Positions 17,129 to 25,257 of a stretch of 64,000 bases of DNA are shown here, piece after piece. The position numbers were made by a program, and so were the translations under genes. This DNA is from Aromatoleum aromaticum EbN1 (GTDB taxonomy: Bacteria > Pseudomonadota > Gammaproteobacteria > Burkholderiales > Rhodocyclaceae). The notes beneath the pieces were generated by a model. It saw nothing but the letters and a program-made list of their open reading frames with translations. It was not told the DNA's origin and searched no databases. Where the stretch lies: NCBI RefSeq assembly GCF_000025965.1, contig NC_006513.1:248001-312000 (forward strand), read 5' to 3'. How positions within the stretch are numbered: position 1 is the stretch's first letter; every line of letters begins with the position of its first letter.

Positions 17129-18706
17129 TTACGCTTGCGCAGACTCTTTCTTTCTGATCGGCAGCAATTCGTCGATGCGGCTGTTGGGCCAGGCCGGCAG
17201 CTTCTCGAGGGTGTCGGAGAGCCACGCCAGGGGCTCGAAGCCATTGGCGCGTGCGGTGGCGAGCAGCGACTGAATCACCGCGGCCCGCTTGCCGGCGGCT
17301 TCGGAACCCGCAAACATCCAATTTTTCTTGCCCAGAGCGATCGGGCGGATGGCGTTCTCGATTGGATTATTGTCGATCGGCCAGTCGCCACGGCTCGCGT
17401 AACGCGCGAGCGCCGGCCAGCGCTTCAAGCTGTAGTCGATGGCGCGCGCCAGCGCCGCGCCATCGGCCACGGTCTTGCGGGTCTGCACGAGCCACAGGTA
17501 CATCGCCTCCAGACGCGGGCGGGCGTACTGCGCGCGCAGTTCGGCGCGCGCCTCGATCGAGACGTCGCGCGCCTGCTCTTCGAGCGCATACAATTCGCCG
17601 ATGCGCCGCAACGCCTCGGCCGCCACCGGGCTCTTGTTGGCCTGATGCAGTTCGAAGTACTTGCGTCTTGCATGGGCCATGCAGGCCAACTCGCCGATGT
17701 CGCCCCCCAGCAGCGCCTTGTACCCCGCGTAGTCATCGACCATGAGCATGCCCTTCCAGCCTTTCAGGAAGGCCTGGGGATATTGCCCGCCGCGCCCGGG
17801 CTGGTAATCGAAGAGGATGATGGGCGGGTCGGCGCCGAGCGTATTGCTGCGGTAGGCCCACAGATACGCCCGCTTCGTCTTGCCGCGCCCCGGATCGAGT
17901 TGCTCGACGGGGGTTTCGTCCGCATGCAGCACCGTACCCGCCAACAGATGCTCGACCAGTCGAGCGTAGAGGGGCGACAGCGCCACCCCGATACGCCCGA
18001 TCCACTCGGACTGTGTCGAGCGCGGTAGCGCCACCTCGCTGCGCCGGGCAATCTGTTCGAGCCGGTACAGCGGCAGATGATCGACGAACTTGCTCACCGT
18101 CACCCACGCCAGCAGCCCCGGCGCGGCCAGGCCGCCGTCGATGACCGCCGCCGGCACGGGGGCGGTCGAGACCGTCTCGCAGTGCCGGCAGGCGTACTGC
18201 GGACGGATGTGGCGATGCACGAAGAACTTGGCCGGGATGATGTCGAGCTGCTCGGAGACGTCCTCGCCGATCTTGACCAGATCCTGCCCGCACGCGGCGC
18301 AGCTGCAGGATTCGGGCTCGTGGCGGTGTTCGATGCGCTCGAGGTGTGCCGGCAACGGCGGGCGGCCGGCGCGGGGGCGCTCGGGCGGGGCCTTCGGAGA
18401 CGCTTCGGCTTCGGATGCCGCGGCGTCGCGCAGCGCCTCGAGCCGGGCTTCGCACGCGGCCAGATCGGCCGCGAGCGTCTCGTCGAACAAGTCCTTCATG
18501 CCCGCCGGCAGCGTCTCGCTGCGCGCGCCAAAGCGCAGGCGCTTGAGGGTGGCGATCTCGTGGACCAGGGCCTCGATCTTGAGCTTGCTCAGCTTGAGCT
18601 CGGCTTCCAGGCGGGCCACGTCGGCCGCCTGCGCGACCCACCGCTGAACCTGCTGCGCGAGCGCGGGCGGCAGGTCGAAAGCGGTCAGTTCGGCGGCGAA
18701 ATCCAT
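17129..18706 (-). CDS. tnpC: IS66 transposase TnpC
   Basis: A 525-residue transposase. In order: an N-terminal coiled coil (residues 30-60), a helix-turn-helix-like segment, a zinc-finger region (CSCAACGQDL and CRHCE), and a DDE catalytic domain with LHADETPVEQ, LMVDDYAGYK and the C-terminal NNPIENAIRPIALGKKNWMF block that carries the catalytic Glu. Start ATG 18706 is chosen from alignment to the usual short IS66 N-terminus. All expected motifs are present, so the enzyme looks functional. Confidence 0.95.
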   Translation of the reverse strand: MDFAAELTAFDLPPALAQQVQRWVAQAADVARLEAELKLSKLKIEALVHEIATLKRLRFGARSETLPAGMKDLFDETLAADLAACEARLEALRDAAASEAEASPKAPPERPRAGRPPLPAHLERIEHRHEPESCSCAACGQDLVKIGEDVSEQLDIIPAKFFVHRHIRPQYACRHCETVSTAPVPAAVIDGGLAAPGLLAWVTVSKFVDHLPLYRLEQIARRSEVALPRSTQSEWIGRIGVALSPLYARLVEHLLAGTVLHADETPVEQLDPGRGKTKRAYLWAYRSNTLGADPPIILFDYQPGRGGQYPQAFLKGWKGMLMVDDYAGYKALLGGDIGELACMAHARRKYFELHQANKSPVAAEALRRIGELYALEEQARDVSIEARAELRAQYARPRLEAMYLWLVQTRKTVADGAALARAIDYSLKRWPALARYASRGDWPIDNNPIENAIRPIALGKKNWMFAGSEAAGKRAAVIQSLLATARANGFEPLAWLSDTLEKLPAWPNSRIDELLPIRKKESAQA

Positions 18707-18802
18707 GCCGGAATTATACCCGATGAAGGCGCTGAATCCCAGCATCCACAAGGGTTTCAGGAATTTTTACGTGGCGGATCGTCGACGCTGCCGGCACACC
18801 GG

Positions 18803-19141
18803 TCACACCCGCCAGTGAGCCGGTGCGGCGGCACTCAGGCGCTGCCACTCGACCCCCGCCACGAGCCACTGCCACTGCTCGGCCGACAGCGCGAACACCG
18901 CCGTGTCGGCAGCGGGCCAGCTGAAGCTGCCCCGATGCAGACGCCGCTGACTCAGCCACACTCCGGTGCCATCCCACCGCAGCACCTTCACGCGCGTGCG
19001 GGCCCGGTTGATGAAGGCGTACGCACTGCCATCGCACGGCGCGCGGCCCAGGCTGTTCTGCAGCCGTGCCGACAGGCCGTCGATGCCCAGACGCATGTCG
19101 ATCGGCTCGACCGCGAGCCAGATCTGCTCCGGCGCAATCAT
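18803..19141 (-). CDS. tnpB: IS66 Orf2 accessory protein TnpB
   Basis: A 112-residue protein of the IS66 Orf2 family, recognisable from the start (QIWLAVEPIDMRLGIDGL) and the motif GSAYAFINRARTRVKVLRWD. It is needed with TnpA and TnpC for efficient IS66 transposition. Its ATG overlaps the tnpA stop codon (TGATG at 19143-19139), so the two are translationally coupled. Confidence 0.95.
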   Translation of the reverse strand: MIAPEQIWLAVEPIDMRLGIDGLSARLQNSLGRAPCDGSAYAFINRARTRVKVLRWDGTGVWLSQRRLHRGSFSWPAADTAVFALSAEQWQWLVAGVEWQRLSAAAPAHWRV

Positions 19142-19470
19142 CACGTCGCCCCGTGCGCGAGCACCTCGGCGAGCCACGGCGCCGGCGGCAGCGCACCGAA
19201 CTGCAGGCGCCAGCCCGACGGGCTGCACAGCGACAGCACATCCCCCGCTTGCCGTGGCGGCGCAACGCCGACAGGACGCGCCGCCACCAGCGTCAGGACC
19301 GAATCCGCCTCGCGCGCTGACTCGTGGCGCGACCGCCGAATCCAGTACCCCAGTGACTTCTTGCTCACGCCATGCGCGGCGCTGTAGGCCGCCTGCGTCT
19401 GACCGCTGCGGCGCCACCGCTCCACGTGCTCGCGCCAGCGCGCAACGCGCTCCGATTGTGTGCTCATCAC
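19141..19470 (-). CDS. tnpA: IS66 accessory protein TnpA
   Basis: A 109-residue protein with an N-terminal helix-turn-helix (RWRRSGQTQAAYSAAHGVSK, then KSLGYWIRR), the standard first gene of IS66 elements, presumably binding the element ends. The C-terminal part is less conserved. ATG ATG at the start; the second is one codon in. Confidence 0.93.
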   Translation of the reverse strand: MMSTQSERVARWREHVERWRRSGQTQAAYSAAHGVSKKSLGYWIRRSRHESAREADSVLTLVAARPVGVAPPRQAGDVLSLCSPSGWRLQFGALPPAPWLAEVLAHGAT

Positions 19471-19542
19471 GACCTCCGGGTGAAAATCAGGAGTGTCGGC
19501 AAAACCGGGGGGCTGTTACAGGTGGGAGCGGCGGACGCTTAC

Positions 19543-19550
19543 GATAGGTC
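19543..19550. repeat. target-site duplication of IS66, right copy
   Basis: GATAGGTC, identical to 17094-17101. Removing the IS and one copy restores the reading frame of the oxidase gene. Confidence 0.95.
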
Positions 19551-20119
19551 GTAGCGTGAGTGGTGTGCACCGGCTTTCTCGCCCCGTCGCGCACATCCAG
19601 CTGGAATCCCGCCTGCAGCACGTCGCGGGCGCCGCTCAGCACCTCGTCGCAGCGGCGCGCAGCGCCAGCCGACGCACCCGGGCCGCCGCCCGGCAGCGCG
19701 CCTTGCCCACTTGGCGCAGCACCGGAACCGGCGCCGTCGGCGCTACCCGAAGCGGCTCCGGCGGGGGCCGTCGCCGAGGCGAAAAGCGGCCCCAGGAATC
19801 CCCGCACGGGACGCGCAAGCTCGTCCCGCAACGCCTTTTCCGCATCCTTGCTCCCGCCCAGCACATTGCCCGCGAGCCGCGCAATGGCATTCAATTCGCG
19901 GATGGCGGTGGTGACAGCCTTCGGGGCGCGGGCGTGGCGCAGGCGGACGTTCTGCACCCACGCAGCCAGCGCGGCCAGCGCAACCAGCCGGTCGCGCGAA
20001 ATGATGGCAGAGCCGCGCGACGCAGCGGCAAGTTTGGCCGAAATCCTGCCAGCCGGAGAAGATCGTTGCGCCCTGGAGTCGTCGCTGCGCATGCCTTTCG
20101 ATACGTCGCGGTCCGTCAT
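19543..20119 (-). pseudogene. FAD-linked oxidase, 5' part split by IS66
   Basis: The first 192 codons of the interrupted oxidase. The ATG at 20119 is preceded on the minus strand by AGGAG with seven bases of spacing. The segment is alanine- and arginine-rich with a helical stretch (RDRLVALAALAAWVQNVRLR) and a glycine-rich tail, and has no recognisable domain. The frame runs into the IS66 end at 19542; base 19543 is the first position of a codon and base 17093 supplies the second, so precise excision restores the gene. Without excision, translation would stop inside the IS at 19487. Confidence 0.75.
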
Positions 20120-20306
20120 GAAGGTCTCCTGCCAGGGCACACCGCGCGCTCGTCCCGGCGCCTTCGCGATGACGTACCCCAAAAATAGACCATGAGACGC
20201 CACCGGCAAGTGGCCGGTCGCCCTGATCGGCGGAGCGACCTCGCGCGCGCCACACACACCGGTCGTTCGCGACAGCCGCACGGCGAGCGAGGGTCCGGGA
20301 GCCAAA

Positions 20307-20590
20307 TCAGGCCCGCCTCACGCCGCCTACCGTCCGGTAGAACTTGATGAAGGCCCTGACCTTGCGCGGCGTACGCTGCCCGGGCGGATGCACGGCATAC
20401 ACGCCGCCGGTCGGGAGCAACCGCTGCGGCAACAGGCGAACGAGGTTGCCGCTCGCGAAATCAGCTTCGACGCTGAAGTGATCCAGCCCGAAGATCGCGG
20501 CGGGCGCCGTGTCGGATCAGCGCGCGCAGGGTGGCGGCCGAGTCCCCTGCGGCCGCGGCGGTTCTCAAACCGAAGGCCCGTCACAGCAAC
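20307..20590 (-). pseudogene. LysR-family regulator, C-terminal remnant with frameshift
   Basis: On the minus strand, the frame ending at the TGA 20309-20307 gives FASGNLVRLLPQRLLPTGGV, then YAVHPP, then PRKVRAFIKFYR: the end of a LysR effector-binding domain. Just upstream the similarity continues in another frame (ATLRALIRHGA), so there is at least one frameshift near 20500. The DNA-binding domain is absent. It lies immediately upstream of the oxidase gene and may once have regulated it. Confidence 0.7.
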
Positions 20591-20843
20591 CGCCGACCGC
20601 GCAGCCTCAATCGTCGTCTCCGGTACCCACGGCACCCTCGCAACCTACTGCGCCGCCTTCACCCGTCGCAGCAACCACTCGTAGCGACAGTACTGCTTGG
20701 AGCGGGTGGATAGCCGTCGGCGGCGTCGGAAACCCACCCCCGGGGGTGTTCGCGAGGGGGCGAGCTTGTCCAGAGCTATCGCGCAGTCTGCTTTCCTCAC
20801 CGGCCTCAAGCGAAGCGAAAATTCCAGTGCTGGCGCGAGTAAC

Positions 20844-20939
20844 GTCCAACCCCTCCATCGAGCGGACCGCCACAAGCAAGCTTCGCCTGCCAAGCAAGCT
20901 TCGCCTGCGTGCGTCTGCCGCTCAAGTCGAACGTTGGGC
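20844..20939 (+). repeat. integron attC site 1
   Basis: The 5' core GTCCAAC (20844-20850) fits RYYYAAC, and the 3' core GTTGGGC (20933-20939) fits GTTRRRY. Inside, TCCATCGAGCGGAC and GTCTGCCGCTCAAG can pair with small bulges, as attC stems do. The loop contains a tandem duplication of an 18-base unit (CAAGCAAGCTTCGCCTGC). About 96 bp long, a normal attC size. Confidence 0.8.
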
Positions 20940-20984
20940 GTCAGGAGTATCATCGTGGGTGGGCGCGACGAAGGAGGTCAAGTC

Positions 20985-21389
20985 ATGCCGAACGTGAAGG
21001 CAGCGGTCACCATCGAGGTCTTACAAGCCTTTGCCGAGGCGTGGAATCGCCATGATACTGAGGCCCTCATGTCGTTCATGAGCGATGACTGTGTCTTTGA
21101 AGCCTCTGCAGGCCCGGAAATCTGCGGCACCCGCTACGCGGGCCGTGAGGCAGTGCGGGCTGGCTTCGCTGAAGTCTGGGCAACCTTCCCCGATGCTCAC
21201 TGGGGCAACGCGCGCCATTTCGTCCACGCGGACAGGGGAGTGTCCGAGTGGACGTTCACGGGAACGCGGGCGGACGGCACTCGCGTCGAAGTACAGGGTT
21301 GTGATCTGTTCACCTTTCGAGACGGCAAGATCGTGCTGAAGAACTCCTACCGCAAGAACCGTCCGCCTCTCGGTAGCCCGAAGGGCTGA
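20985..21389 (+). CDS. cassette-borne SnoaL/NTF2-like protein
   Basis: A 134-residue protein with the SnoaL-like (NTF2-like) fold: an N-terminal helix pair ending AWNRHDTEALMSFMSDDCVF, then GTRYAGREAVRAGFAEVWAT, then strands ending DGKIVLKNSYRKNRP. Family members are small polyketide cyclases, isomerases or simple ligand-binding proteins; no substrate can be assigned. AAGGAGGT lies seven bases before the ATG. It sits between two attC sites with a short non-coding lead, the normal layout of an integron gene cassette. Confidence 0.85.
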   Translation: MPNVKAAVTIEVLQAFAEAWNRHDTEALMSFMSDDCVFEASAGPEICGTRYAGREAVRAGFAEVWATFPDAHWGNARHFVHADRGVSEWTFTGTRADGTRVEVQGCDLFTFRDGKIVLKNSYRKNRPPLGSPKG

Positions 21390-21401
21390 GTCTGCGGGGG
21401 C

Positions 21402-21497
21402 GCCGAGCCCATGACGCGCAACCTTTCCATCGATCGGACGTCTTCCGCCGGCAAGCTTCGCCTGCTTGCGTCTGCCGCTCAAGTCGAACGTCGGCGC
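21402..21497 (+). repeat. integron attC site 2 (degenerate cores)
   Basis: It shares with attC site 1 the inner stem TTTCCATCGATCGGACG with CGTCTGCCGCTCAAGTCG and the same AAGCTTCGCCTGC loop. The outer cores are degenerate: GCCGAGC (21402-21408) or GCGCAAC (21416-21422) on the left, and GTCGGCG (21490-21496) on the right. Confidence 0.65.
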
Positions 21498-21521
21498 CTT
21501 GTGCGCGCCGAAGGAGCATGA

Positions 21522-21764
21522 ATGCACCCCATCGTCTATATCGACACCTCCTCGATCCGCGACGGAAAACTCGAGGAACTTAAGGTGGCCATGAAAGGCT
21601 TGGCCGCGTTCGTGGAAGCGAATATGCCGCAGCTAACGTCGTATGGCTTCTTCCTCGATGAGACCCAAACACAGATGACCGTCGTCGCCGTTCATCCCAA
21701 CTCGGAATCGCTTGAATTCCACATGGATGTAGGTAGCGGCGAGTTCCGAAAATTCGTGCATCTC
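21522..21764 (+). pseudogene. second cassette gene, 5' part, split by an IS3-type element
   Basis: The first 81 codons of a 124-codon gene. AAGGAG precedes ATG 21522. It encodes HPIVYIDTSSIRDGKLEELK and later TVVAVHPNSESLEFHMDVG, resembling small ferredoxin-like (antibiotic biosynthesis monooxygenase type) cassette proteins. The frame reaches the IS at codon CTC (21762-21764) and resumes in frame with the CTC at 23236. Confidence 0.75.
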
Positions 21765-21854
21765 AGAGCGGGCCCCGGAAATTCGGACAGCCGGATAGGT
21801 GGTAGCCTTGCCCCAGCGATGGCCGCGTGAGCGGCCCTGAAATGGAGCAAGAGC

Positions 21855-22160
21855 ATGACGAGAAGGAAACGGCGAAACCACTCGCCGGCGTTCAAGGCGC
21901 AAGTGGCGGTGGCCGCGCTCAAAGGAGACAAGACGCTGGCCGAGCTGGCGCAGCAGTTCGACGTCCATCCGAACCAGATCGCCGACTGGAAGAGCCAGTT
22001 GATGGAGCGCGCCGCGCACGTGTTCGGTGACGCCTCGGCGACCGCGACCGCCGCACCGGATCTGACGAAGCTGCACGCCAAGATCGGGCAGCTGACGCTG
22101 GAGAATGATTTTTTAGAAAGCGCGCTCACCAAGGCGGGCCTGCTGAGCGCAAGAAAATGA
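21855..22160 (+). CDS. IS3 OrfA
   Basis: A 101-residue helix-turn-helix protein (HSPAFKAQVAVAALKGDKTL, then FDVHPNQIADWK) with a C-terminal leucine zipper, which binds the IS ends. It overlaps orfB by four bases (ATGA at 22157-22160), so OrfB can be made by reinitiation or by frameshifting near the AAGAAAATGA tract. Confidence 0.93.
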   Translation: MTRRKRRNHSPAFKAQVAVAALKGDKTLAELAQQFDVHPNQIADWKSQLMERAAHVFGDASATATAAPDLTKLHAKIGQLTLENDFLESALTKAGLLSARK

Positions 22161-22990
22161 TCGACCGCACCCATGAACTGCCGCTGACGCAGCAATGCCG
22201 GATTCTGCGTCTGGCGCGCTCGTCGATGTACTACACGCCGCGAGAAGTGTCGGCGCACGATCTGGCGCTGATGCGCCGGATGGACGAACTGCATCTCGAG
22301 CACCCGTTTGCCGGAGCGCGGATGCTGCGGGATTTGCTGCGCGCCGAGGGGCATGCGATCGGGCGCAAGCACGTCGGCACGCTGATGCGCCGCATGGGCA
22401 TCGAGGCGCTCTATCGCAAGCCCAACACGTCCCGGCGCCGCCGCGGTGACGAGATCTATCCGTACCTGCTGCGGGATCTGAAGATCGAACGCCCCAACCA
22501 GGCGTGGGCCGCCGACATCACCTACATCCCGATGCGCAAGGGTTTCGTGTATCTGTTCGCCATCATCGATTGGTCCTCGCGCCGAGTGCTGGCGTGGCGG
22601 CTGTCGAACACGCTGACCACCGACTTCTGCCTCGATGCGGTGCGCGAAGCGCTGCATCGCTACGGCCGCCCGGAGATCTTCAACACCGATCAGGGATGCC
22701 AGTTCACCAGCACCGATTTCACCGACCTGCTCAAAGACAACGGCATCCAGATCAGCATGGACGGCAAGGGCTGCTGGCGCGACAACGTCTTCGTCGAGCG
22801 GCTGTGGAAGAGCGTGAAATACGAAGAGGTGTACCTCAAGGCCTATGACAGCGTCGCCGAGGCCAAGGCCCACCTGGGCGCCTACCTGCGCTTCTACAAC
22901 GAACGCCGGCCGCACCGCGCTCACGACGGGCGCACCCCCGACCAGGCGTACTTCGGCGCGCTCCGCGATGAGACGCCGCTGGCGGCATGA
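22157..22990 (+). CDS. IS3 OrfB transposase (DDE integrase fold)
   Basis: A 277-residue transposase. An N-terminal HTH_21 segment is followed by an rve integrase core with WAADITYIPMRKGFVYLFAI (first Asp), FNTDQGCQFTS (second Asp) and the GCWRDNVFVERLWKSVKYEE block (catalytic Glu). All three catalytic residues are present. Confidence 0.95.
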   Translation: MIDRTHELPLTQQCRILRLARSSMYYTPREVSAHDLALMRRMDELHLEHPFAGARMLRDLLRAEGHAIGRKHVGTLMRRMGIEALYRKPNTSRRRRGDEIYPYLLRDLKIERPNQAWAADITYIPMRKGFVYLFAIIDWSSRRVLAWRLSNTLTTDFCLDAVREALHRYGRPEIFNTDQGCQFTSTDFTDLLKDNGIQISMDGKGCWRDNVFVERLWKSVKYEEVYLKAYDSVAEAKAHLGAYLRFYNERRPHRAHDGRTPDQAYFGALRDETPLAA

Positions 22991-23235
22991 CGGCACAAAG
23001 GCTGGCTCCGTGGATTTATGGACGATGCGCTTCGCGCACCGGGCCGCTTGCCGTGGAAAAGTCTGACGACTTTCCCACCGCGCAGCCCTTCGCCCACAAG
23101 CTCCACCGAGCTCGAACCGATTTTTATAAAATATGAGAAAGTCAAAACCAACCCAGACCTCGGGCCCCCGGCCCTAACCGGCAAGGCTCCACTTATCGAA
23201 CCGGATTCCCTGTCCAGACAATCGGGGCCACCTCT

Positions 23236-23370
23236 CTCATCGACCTATCGAAGATCGAAGTCTACGGGCGAGTTAGCGAGGGGGTGCTTGAGCGGCTGCA
23301 CCAGAAGGCACGAATGCTGGGGAGCGGGACCGTGGCCGTTTATGAGTTCTATGCAGGGTTCGCTCGGTGA
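23236..23370 (+). pseudogene. second cassette gene, 3' part
   Basis: It continues the split cassette gene in frame: LIDLSKIEVYGRVSEGVLER, then KARMLGSGTVAVYEFYAGFA, stop TGA at 23368-23370. Joined with 21522-21764 it gives a 124-residue protein with no gap. Confidence 0.75.
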
Positions 23371-23434
23371 GAACGAAGCGCTCAGCCTACTTCAGCCAAT
23401 AATGCTGCCGCAATCTGTGCTTAGCGAGCATGCC

Positions 23435-23497
23435 GCCCAGCCATCACTTGCAGGGGGCGCGCCGCAAGCGGCGCGTCCCTGAAACAGAACGTTGAAC
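23435..23497 (+). repeat. attC-like site 3
   Basis: A compact site with left core GCCCAGC (23435-23441) and right core GTTGAAC (23491-23497). TTGCAGGG pairs with CCCTGAA leaving one bulged base, as extrahelical bases do in attC, and the centre is a GC-rich hairpin (GCGCCGCAAGCGGCGC). It follows the second cassette gene by 65 bases, the expected place. Confidence 0.55.
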
Positions 23498-23646
23498 GAC
23501 AGCGTCGCGCCAGTCTCGATGACGGCAATGGGTCGAAAGTTCGAGTTCATCGGCCGCAGAAGCCGCCATTGACCGTCAGCAGCGGCTGAACGGCGGTTGT
23601 CCGGCACATTGCGGCCCGACTCAGGCTACAAGACCAACGGCCGTTC

Positions 23647-23734
23647 AGGCCGAGATGCTGAAGCACAGCATCCGGCAGGTCTCGGAGCGGAACAGCCATT
23701 CGAAAGTCCGTTGTCGAGAGAAGGTGACCGGCCG
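23647..23734 (-). repeat. dispersed intergenic repeat R1, copy A
   Basis: About 88 bases that reappear on the opposite strand at 44840-44932 with roughly 85-90% identity by eye, including GAGACCTGCCGGATGCTGT and CACCTTCTCTCGAC. No coding role is seen. Confidence 0.7.
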
Positions 23735-23820
23735 GCAGCAGGCGGGATTTCTCGCTCGGCGAGCACCGCGACCTGCCGTTCGTCGCTGACACGGCATCCG
23801 CATCAGCCGTGCCGAGCGGC

Positions 23821-23913
23821 CCGATCGCAGCGATATCAATCTTTCTCATCCCCATCATGGCTTCGAACGCGCTGAGCCGCAGCTGGATCAGGATCGGTGA
23901 TGGCGGCTGTCAG
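23821..23913 (-). pseudogene. VOC/glyoxalase-like (3-demethylubiquinone methyltransferase-like) C-terminal remnant
   Basis: The minus strand reads LTAAITDPDPAAAQR and then, after a one- or two-base frameshift, AMMGMRKIDIAA. This resembles the conserved C-terminal helix of PhnB-type VOC proteins (DPDPARAQRVMQAMM..KIDIAAL). Only about 30 codons remain. Confidence 0.5.
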
Positions 23914-24132
23914 GGCGCGTGGCCTGATTTGCCACAACAGTCTCCACTTGTCTTTGCACTCGCCGCATGCGCTTTCCTGTCCGTCATTTTCTACAGTCGC
24001 CTTCCACAGGAGGTCCGTTTCAGTCTGGTCGTTGGTCCAACCTGAAATCCCACGGCAACAACATCTGCGGGCGCCGAGTTAATGGTAGGTGGCACGTGCC
24101 AGCATCCAACTCATGCGCCAAGGCGAACGGGG

Positions 24133-24633
24133 TTACGCCAGCACGATCGGTACCATGGCCCAGCCGCCAACTGGAGACACGGCCCGCTCGGCTGGCCGCT
24201 GCGAGTCGAGTGCAATCGACGACGTCGCGGCGAGGAGTTCTTGCATCGCGATGCGCATTTCCAGCGTCGCCAGCAAGCGTCCGGGGCACGCGTGCCTTCC
24301 GATGCCGTACACCAGGTTTCGGTCGGCGTTGCGCTCCGGATCCATGGCGTCCGGGTCGCCGAAGACCGCCTCGTCCCGGTTCGCGGACGTCCAGTTCAGT
24401 TTCACGCGTGCGCCTTGCGGCAGTTCCGCGCCACCGATCGTGACAGGGCACGTCGTCACGCGGCGATTGGACACGAACGGGTCGTCGATCCGAAGGATCT
24501 CATCAATGATGGCATCGATCTCGGCGTCAGGCACGCCCGAGCGCAGATAATCCTGCACAGCTGGGTGCGTCGCCAAGTAATGGACCAGCACGCCAATACA
24601 CTGTGCGATGGAGCCCAGGTCCCCACCCGTCCA
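24133..24633 (-). pseudogene. cytochrome P450, 3' part split by an IS200/IS605 element
   Basis: The last 166 residues of a P450, in frame with the 5' part across the insertion. It contains the I-helix start WTGGDLGSIAQ, the ExxR-region sequence EIDAIIDEILRIDDPF, and the haem loop YGIGRHACPGRLLATLEM with the axial cysteine. The rejoined protein is 383 residues, normal for a soluble bacterial P450. Substrate unknown. Confidence 0.88.
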
Positions 24634-25257
24634 GTCAAATACCACCGGCAAAGCCGGTGGCTTGATTTTGTGAGCGCCTCAAAGGCGCCCATGAAACCGT
24701 GGGCCGCCCCTGGCGGCTACGCCATCGGAAGCCTCATCTGATCGTAACGCTCGTCCTCCTCTTCCTGAGCGCGGATGTACGCCCGCACGATCGCTTCGTC
24801 CAGACCAACCGTAGAAACGAAGTAGCCGCGCGCCCAGAAGTTCTCGCCAGTAAAGTTCTTCTGTCGGCCGCCGAACCGTCGCGCGATCTGGATCGCACTC
24901 TTGCCCTTCAGATACCCGACCACGTTTGAGACCGCATACTTGGGAGGAATGCTCAGGCACATGTGCACGTGATCGCCCATCAGATGCCCCTCCACAATCT
25001 TCGACTCCTTGTGTGCCGCCAACTCGTGGAGCATCTCCCCAAGATGCCGACGTAACGCCCCGAACAGCTTCTTCTGGCGCCTCTTCGGTATGAACACCAC
25101 GTGATACTTACAGTCCCATCTCGTGTGACTCAGGCTCTGATACTCTTTCATCGTGAATCTCCTTCTCTTGGCGGAGATCGAAAATTCACGCTGACCGTCG
25201 TATAGGTCAAACCTCTGTGAGTCCCCCGGCAAAGCCGGGGGCTTACCTCATTACTGA
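24634..25257 (-). mobile_element. IS200/IS605-family element (tnpA only)
   Basis: A 624-bp element without target duplication, inserted between AAC and TGG of the P450 gene. Both ends carry palindromes: CCACCGGCAAAGCCGGTGG near 24643 and CCCCCGGCAAAGCCGGGGG near 25223, the foldback structures recognised by Y1 transposases. No tnpB/IscB gene is present. Removing 24634-25257 restores the P450 frame. Confidence 0.93.
24717..25151 (-). CDS. tnpA: IS200/IS605 Y1 transposase TnpA
   Basis: A 144-residue HUH transposase: CKYHVVFIPKRRQKKLFG at the start, the HUH motif GDHVHMCLSIPP, and a C-terminal helix (STVGLDEAIVRAYIRAQEEE) with the catalytic tyrosine. AAGGAG precedes ATG 25151. It is complete and probably active. 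Confidence 0.95.
   Translation of the reverse strand: MKEYQSLSHTRWDCKYHVVFIPKRRQKKLFGALRRHLGEMLHELAAHKESKIVEGHLMGDHVHMCLSIPPKYAVSNVVGYLKGKSAIQIARRFGGRQKNFTGENFWARGYFVSTVGLDEAIVRAYIRAQEEEDERYDQMRLPMA

Larger units (their letters stand above)
17102..19542 (-). mobile_element. IS66-family insertion sequence with 8-bp target duplication
   Basis: A complete 2441-bp element. Terminal inverted repeats begin GTAAGCGTCCGCCGCT at 17102 and end with the complementary AGCGGCGGACGCTTAC at 19542. The octamer GATAGGTC occurs immediately outside both ends (17094-17101 and 19543-19550), the 8-bp duplication typical of IS66. It carries tnpA, tnpB and tnpC in the usual order on the minus strand, all apparently intact. 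Confidence 0.97.
21765..23235 (+). mobile_element. IS3-family insertion sequence with 3-bp target duplication
   Basis: About 1471 bp. CTC flanks both ends (21762-21764 and 23236-23238), which fits the 3-bp duplication of IS3 elements. The ends are imperfect inverted repeats: the left begins AGAGCGGGCCCCG and the complement of the right begins AGAGGTGGCCCCG, with TCxGACAG shared further in. It carries orfA and orfB. The 245 bp after orfB are unusually long for a non-coding IS3 tail. Confidence 0.85.

Noticed and set aside
20510-20590. Ankyrin-like reading TAAAAGDSAATLRALIRHGA on the minus strand
   Set aside because: It is better explained as part of the frameshifted LysR effector domain that continues directly downstream.
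20872-20908. Tandem 18-base repeat considered as a separate repeat element
   Set aside because: It lies in the variable loop of attC site 1 and is explained as a loop duplication.
21692-22996. A 434-codon minus-strand frame opposite the IS3 genes
   Set aside because: Antisense to orfA/orfB, which carry complete transposase motifs.
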